From Veillonella sp. (lineage in GTDB: Bacteria; Bacillota; Negativicutes; Veillonellales; Veillonellaceae), in contig NZ_DXLG01000057.1 in the NCBI RefSeq assembly GCF_019414865.1, forward strand, positions 1-9,887: a DNA stretch of 9,887 nt, read 5' to 3'. The position numbers and the translations under genes are program-made. The notes under the pieces were generated by a model, which ran no database searches, had not been told where the DNA came from, and saw nothing but the letters and a program-made list of their open reading frames with translations. Numbering within the stretch: the first letter of the stretch is position 1; each line of letters begins with the position of its first letter. This document shows, piece by piece, positions 7,663-9,887 of this stretch.

Positions 7663-7966
7663 GTTTATTGAATATTTAAGTGCTCGTAAAAATGAAACAC
7701 TAGCTGTAGCTACTATTTTATTTACCCGTGGTTCTACACCGCGTAAGGCTGGCACATCTATGGTAGTATTCCCAGATGGATCTATCTTTGGTACTATCGG
7801 TGGTGGTCGTGCTGAAAATGAAATTCGCCTAAGTGCTGTTGATTCCTTGAATAAAAAAGAAGCACATCGTCGTATCGAAGTTCTTTTAGATGACGATGTA
7901 GCTGTAAAAGAAGGTATGGTGTGTGGCGGACAGATGGATGTGTGGATTGAAACACAAAATATTTAA
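7652..7966 (+). CDS. stand-alone XdhC/CoxI-domain accessory protein (104 aa)
   Basis: Small protein made of little more than the XdhC_CoxI domain, which in full-length XdhC is the N-terminal half. Seen: FTRGSTPRKAG (24-34), FGTIGGGRAENE (46-57) and EGMVCGGQMDVWIE (87-100) are the domain's hallmark motifs, all intact, including C91. No Rossmann domain follows; the frame closes with TAA. It starts inside the end of the preceding gene (11-nt overlap), so translation is probably coupled. I infer that it works with the preceding Rossmann protein as a two-part XdhC. A simple frameshift of one XdhC gene does not explain the arrangement, because the domain order would be reversed. It is the last gene of the operon. 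Confidence 0.85.
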   Translation: MNREFIEYLSARKNETLAVATILFTRGSTPRKAGTSMVVFPDGSIFGTIGGGRAENEIRLSAVDSLNKKEAHRRIEVLLDDDVAVKEGMVCGGQMDVWIETQNI

Positions 7967-8009
7967 GTCTATAACTATAGAAAAATCATATCTTATAATT
8001 GTTTATAAA

Positions 8010-8038
8010 TTTACAGTGCTTCTAAAATGAGTTAAAAT
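8010..8038 (+). promoter_or_regulatory. sigma-70-type promoter for cdaA-cdaR
   Basis: TTTACA (8010-8015) and TAAAAT (8033-8038) are separated by exactly 17 nt, and each matches consensus at 5 of 6 positions. Initiation is expected near 8044-8046, giving a leader of about 50 nt. An AT-rich stretch upstream contains the dyad TTATAA-TTGT-TTATAA (7993-8008) and a perfect TATAAT (7994-7999) that lacks a good -35. The -10 lies 2 nt before the hairpin at 8041. Confidence 0.6.
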
Positions 8039-8040
8039 AT

Positions 8041-8078
8041 AAGGTACAGCCAAGTAGTTGGTTGTACCTTATTATTTT
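8041..8078 (+). terminator. rho-independent terminator of the hydroxylase operon
   Basis: A 13-bp stem (8041-8053 with 8058-8070, one G-U pair, otherwise perfect) closes a GTAG loop and is followed by ATTATTTT. It begins 74 nt after the last accessory gene. Its 5' arm carries the expected cdaA transcription start, so only transcripts arriving from upstream would contain the whole stem. The tail is not a pure U-run, so efficiency may be moderate. Confidence 0.65.
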
Positions 8079-8096
8079 GTATAAGGAGCTATTTTT

Positions 8097-8909
8097 ATGC
8101 ATATTGACGCACTTATACATACCTTTAGGCTTCTTGATATTGCTGATATCTTAATCGTTGCCGTAGGTATTTATTACTTATATAAATTGCTTAAAGATAC
8201 ACGGGCCGTTTCTCTTTTGAAGGGCCTTGTTATACTAGCAATTCTAAATTTATTGAGTCATTTGCTGAATCTATATGTTATCAATTGGATTTTGCAACAA
8301 AGTATGACTGTTCTTCTCTTCGCATTACCTGTAGTATTCCAACCGGAATTGCGTCGTGCTTTAGAACAATTGGGCCGTGGTCGAATTTTCAGTAAGGCAC
8401 AGAATGTCAACGAAGAGGAAATGGATATGACTATCAATGAAGTGATGGCGGCGGCCCGCGTTATGTCTCGTGAGCATACTGGGGCACTTATCGTTTTTGA
8501 ACGTGAAGTGGGCCTCAATGACTTTGTTGATACAGGCATTTTAATTGATGCTGTGTTGAGCCGTGAACTAATTAAAAATATTTTCGTTCCTAGTACACCA
8601 CTTCATGATGGGGCGCTGATTATCCGCGATGGACGTATTCGTGCAGCAGGGTGTTTGTTGCCACTAACTGAGGATCGTACATTGAGTACTGAACTTGGTA
8701 CACGTCACCGTGCAGCCATCGGTTTGTCTGAACAAACTGATGCTGTCGTTGTTGTGGTCAGTGAGGAAACGGGGACAATTTCCTACACCTATGGCGGTCA
8801 TATCTATCGCCATTTACCGGAAGATCAAATTAAAGAAGCGTTGCGTACATTTATGGAACGCCCTCGTCAAACCATTACTGGTATGTGGAAATGGGGGGCA
8901 AAAAAATGA
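8097..8909 (+). CDS. cdaA: diadenylate cyclase CdaA (DacA), membrane-bound
   Basis: Makes the second messenger c-di-AMP from two ATP; in Firmicutes it influences potassium and osmolyte balance and the cell wall. Seen: three hydrophobic segments at about 15-31, 40-57 and 63-81 anchor it in the membrane. A short linker leads to the DAC (DisA_N) domain at about 100-260, with both catalytic signatures: DGA (171-173, in PLHDGALII) and RHR (203-205, in LGTRHRAAIG). 270 aa, the normal CdaA length. AAGGAG at 8083-8088 lies 8 nt before the ATG. The gene has its own likely promoter at 8010-8038 and overlaps cdaR by 4 nt (ATGA). Identification is very secure; this is a housekeeping gene unrelated to the hydroxylase operon. 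Confidence 0.97.
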   Translation: MHIDALIHTFRLLDIADILIVAVGIYYLYKLLKDTRAVSLLKGLVILAILNLLSHLLNLYVINWILQQSMTVLLFALPVVFQPELRRALEQLGRGRIFSKAQNVNEEEMDMTINEVMAAARVMSREHTGALIVFEREVGLNDFVDTGILIDAVLSRELIKNIFVPSTPLHDGALIIRDGRIRAAGCLLPLTEDRTLSTELGTRHRAAIGLSEQTDAVVVVVSEETGTISYTYGGHIYRHLPEDQIKEALRTFMERPRQTITGMWKWGAKK

Positions 8910-9826
8910 TGATACATTTGAAACGCAATTGGCCAGCTAAGTTGTTATCATTGCTAGCCGCTATCGTCATGTGGTTCTTTATCATGCGAGATCAGAACCC
9001 TGTGATGGAGGTAACCTATACAGTACCTGTTCAAGTCCAAAATCTTGATTCCCATTATATTATAGAAGATGCACCTGATGTAGCACGCATTGTCCTTTCG
9101 GGCCCTCGCGATACGATTATGGCTATAAAGGCAGATAATCTTCGTACATATATTGATGCATCTGGTGTAAAACCAGGTCAAAATAATGTAACCATTGGAT
9201 TTACCCCTCCAGCGGGGATGAGCCTTGTGGAGGTTAAGCCTGATACTGTAACAATTAATGTAGACGAATATGCAGAGCGGAAAATACCGGTTGAAATTGT
9301 TCCAATTGGTAAGTTCTCCGACGATGTTGCTCTCAAGTCAGTAACTATTGTACCGAAAGAGGTAACTGTATCTGGACGTAAACAGCTCGTTAACGCTGTA
9401 AATAAGGTTGTTATGAAGGTTAATATCTCTGGTCAAACTAAGAACTTTAGTGCTGTTAGTACGTTAGAAGCCTGGGATATATCTGGTAATGTATTAGATG
9501 TACACATCAATCTGAGCCAAGGTCAAGCGCAATATGAACTAAACTTATTGCGTAAAGATAAAGCGGTTCCTATTACAGTACCAACGGCGGGGACGGTAGC
9601 TGATGGGTATGAAGTTAAGTCTATATCCGTTACACCAACTCAATTAACTGTGACTGGTCGAGAAGAAATGATTGATTCTGTTTCAGAAATTCAAACAGAA
9701 CCAATTGATCTTACCGGTGTAACGAAGGGCATTCAAGGTAATTACAACTTAGTATTACCGAGTGGTGTCAATAGTAATGTTACTACAGTACATGTTAAGG
9801 TAGATATACAAAAGAAAACTACGTAG
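8906..9826 (+). CDS. cdaR: CdaR, YbbR-domain regulator of CdaA
   Basis: Membrane-anchored protein that binds CdaA and tunes c-di-AMP synthesis; the YbbR domains are expected outside the cytoplasmic membrane. Seen: a short basic N terminus (KRNWPAK), one membrane segment at about 11-27 (KLLSLLAAIVMWFFI), then three YbbR repeats at about 34-120, 124-204 and 217-303. Each repeat shows a V-x-V-[ST]-G-x-[RK]-like strand and turn: VLSGPRD (63-69), VTVSGRK (153-159), LTVTGRE (247-253). The start at 8906 is chosen for the ATGA overlap with cdaA; GGGGGG at 8893-8898 may act as the ribosome binding site. GTG 8885, ATG 8891 and ATG 8909 are alternatives in the same frame. 306 aa. Three repeats is within the range seen in the family. 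Confidence 0.93.
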   Translation: MMIHLKRNWPAKLLSLLAAIVMWFFIMRDQNPVMEVTYTVPVQVQNLDSHYIIEDAPDVARIVLSGPRDTIMAIKADNLRTYIDASGVKPGQNNVTIGFTPPAGMSLVEVKPDTVTINVDEYAERKIPVEIVPIGKFSDDVALKSVTIVPKEVTVSGRKQLVNAVNKVVMKVNISGQTKNFSAVSTLEAWDISGNVLDVHINLSQGQAQYELNLLRKDKAVPITVPTAGTVADGYEVKSISVTPTQLTVTGREEMIDSVSEIQTEPIDLTGVTKGIQGNYNLVLPSGVNSNVTTVHVKVDIQKKTT

Positions 9827-9862
9827 CTAAAAAGACCCTATACGTAGCTAAAAAAGACCCTA
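9820..9862 (+). repeat. tandem direct repeat, 21 and 22 nt, across the cdaR stop codon
   Basis: Two adjacent copies (9820-9840 and 9841-9862) begin TACGTAGCT and end GACCCTA; they are identical except for one extra A in the A-run of the second copy. The first copy contains the cdaR stop codon (TAG, 9824-9826). The A-run plus GACCC followed by the inverted repeat at 9861 suggests that the unit is the 5' half of a terminator that has been duplicated. Confidence 0.85.
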
Positions 9863-9887
9863 ATAGAGTAGATTCATAACTCTATTA
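9851..9887 (+). terminator. probable terminator hairpin after cdaR, cut by the window end
   Basis: TAATAGAGT (9861-9869) and ACTCTATTA (9879-9887) are perfect 9-bp arms around a 9-nt loop, and the second arm ends on the last base of the window. The first arm is preceded by AAAAAAGACCC. If the next bases are GGGTC followed by Ts, the stem grows to about 14 bp plus A/T flanks, a strong and possibly bidirectional terminator. Only the 9-bp core is visible. Confidence 0.5.

Noticed and set aside
6934..7966. Frameshifted single xdhC gene
   Set aside because: Domain order is Rossmann then CoxI, the reverse of intact XdhC, and both frames have plausible starts and clean ends.
8695..8940. Plus-strand open frame in another register across the cdaA/cdaR junction
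   Set aside because: Overlaps conserved CdaA catalytic-domain sequence and shows no domain of its own.

Overview
The window looks like chromosomal DNA from a low-GC (roughly 40% by eye) Firmicute with strong AAGGAGG ribosome binding sites. My best guess is a Negativicute of the Veillonella type. That guess rests on general protein and codon character plus the combination of an anaerobic molybdenum hydroxylase with cdaA-cdaR. No rRNA or other taxonomic marker is present, so it is an inference.

Layout: (1) 51-926, minus strand, a short QueG-like epoxyqueuosine reductase. (2) 927-1080, a divergent intergenic region with an inverted repeat and weak promoter candidates. (3) 1081-7966, plus strand, eight tightly packed genes that look like one operon: the FAD, [2Fe-2S] and molybdopterin subunits of a xanthine dehydrogenase-family hydroxylase, then yqeC, a mocA-like cytidylyltransferase, yqeB, and two XdhC-family accessory proteins. 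Most junctions overlap (TAATG, ATGA, or 11-17 nt) or are separated by only 6 nt; the largest gap is 41 nt. (4) 7967-8096, an AT-rich spacer with a good sigma-70-type promoter whose -10 box lies 2 nt before a 13-bp terminator hairpin. (5) 8097-9826, cdaA and cdaR (diadenylate cyclase and its YbbR-domain partner), overlapping by ATGA. (6) 9820-9887, a 21/22-nt tandem repeat that includes the cdaR stop codon, followed by an inverted repeat that the window end appears to cut.

How the genes work together: the three subunits form an enzyme that hydroxylates a heterocycle (purine or related) and passes electrons from Mo through Fe-S to FAD. The MocA-like protein would convert molybdopterin cofactor to its cytosine dinucleotide form. 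The XdhC-family proteins would handle the cofactor and assist insertion. YqeB and YqeC are the recognised markers of selenium-dependent molybdenum hydroxylases, in which a labile selenium ligand (not selenocysteine) is placed on molybdenum. The window therefore holds one enzyme with most of its dedicated maturation kit. No selD, regulator, transporter or other purine-pathway gene is visible. The c-di-AMP genes form a separate housekeeping unit.

The families are known. The points that stand out are the duplicated and rearranged XdhC domains, active-site substitutions in the Mo subunit, and the promoter/terminator overlap before cdaA. No wholly new system is evident.
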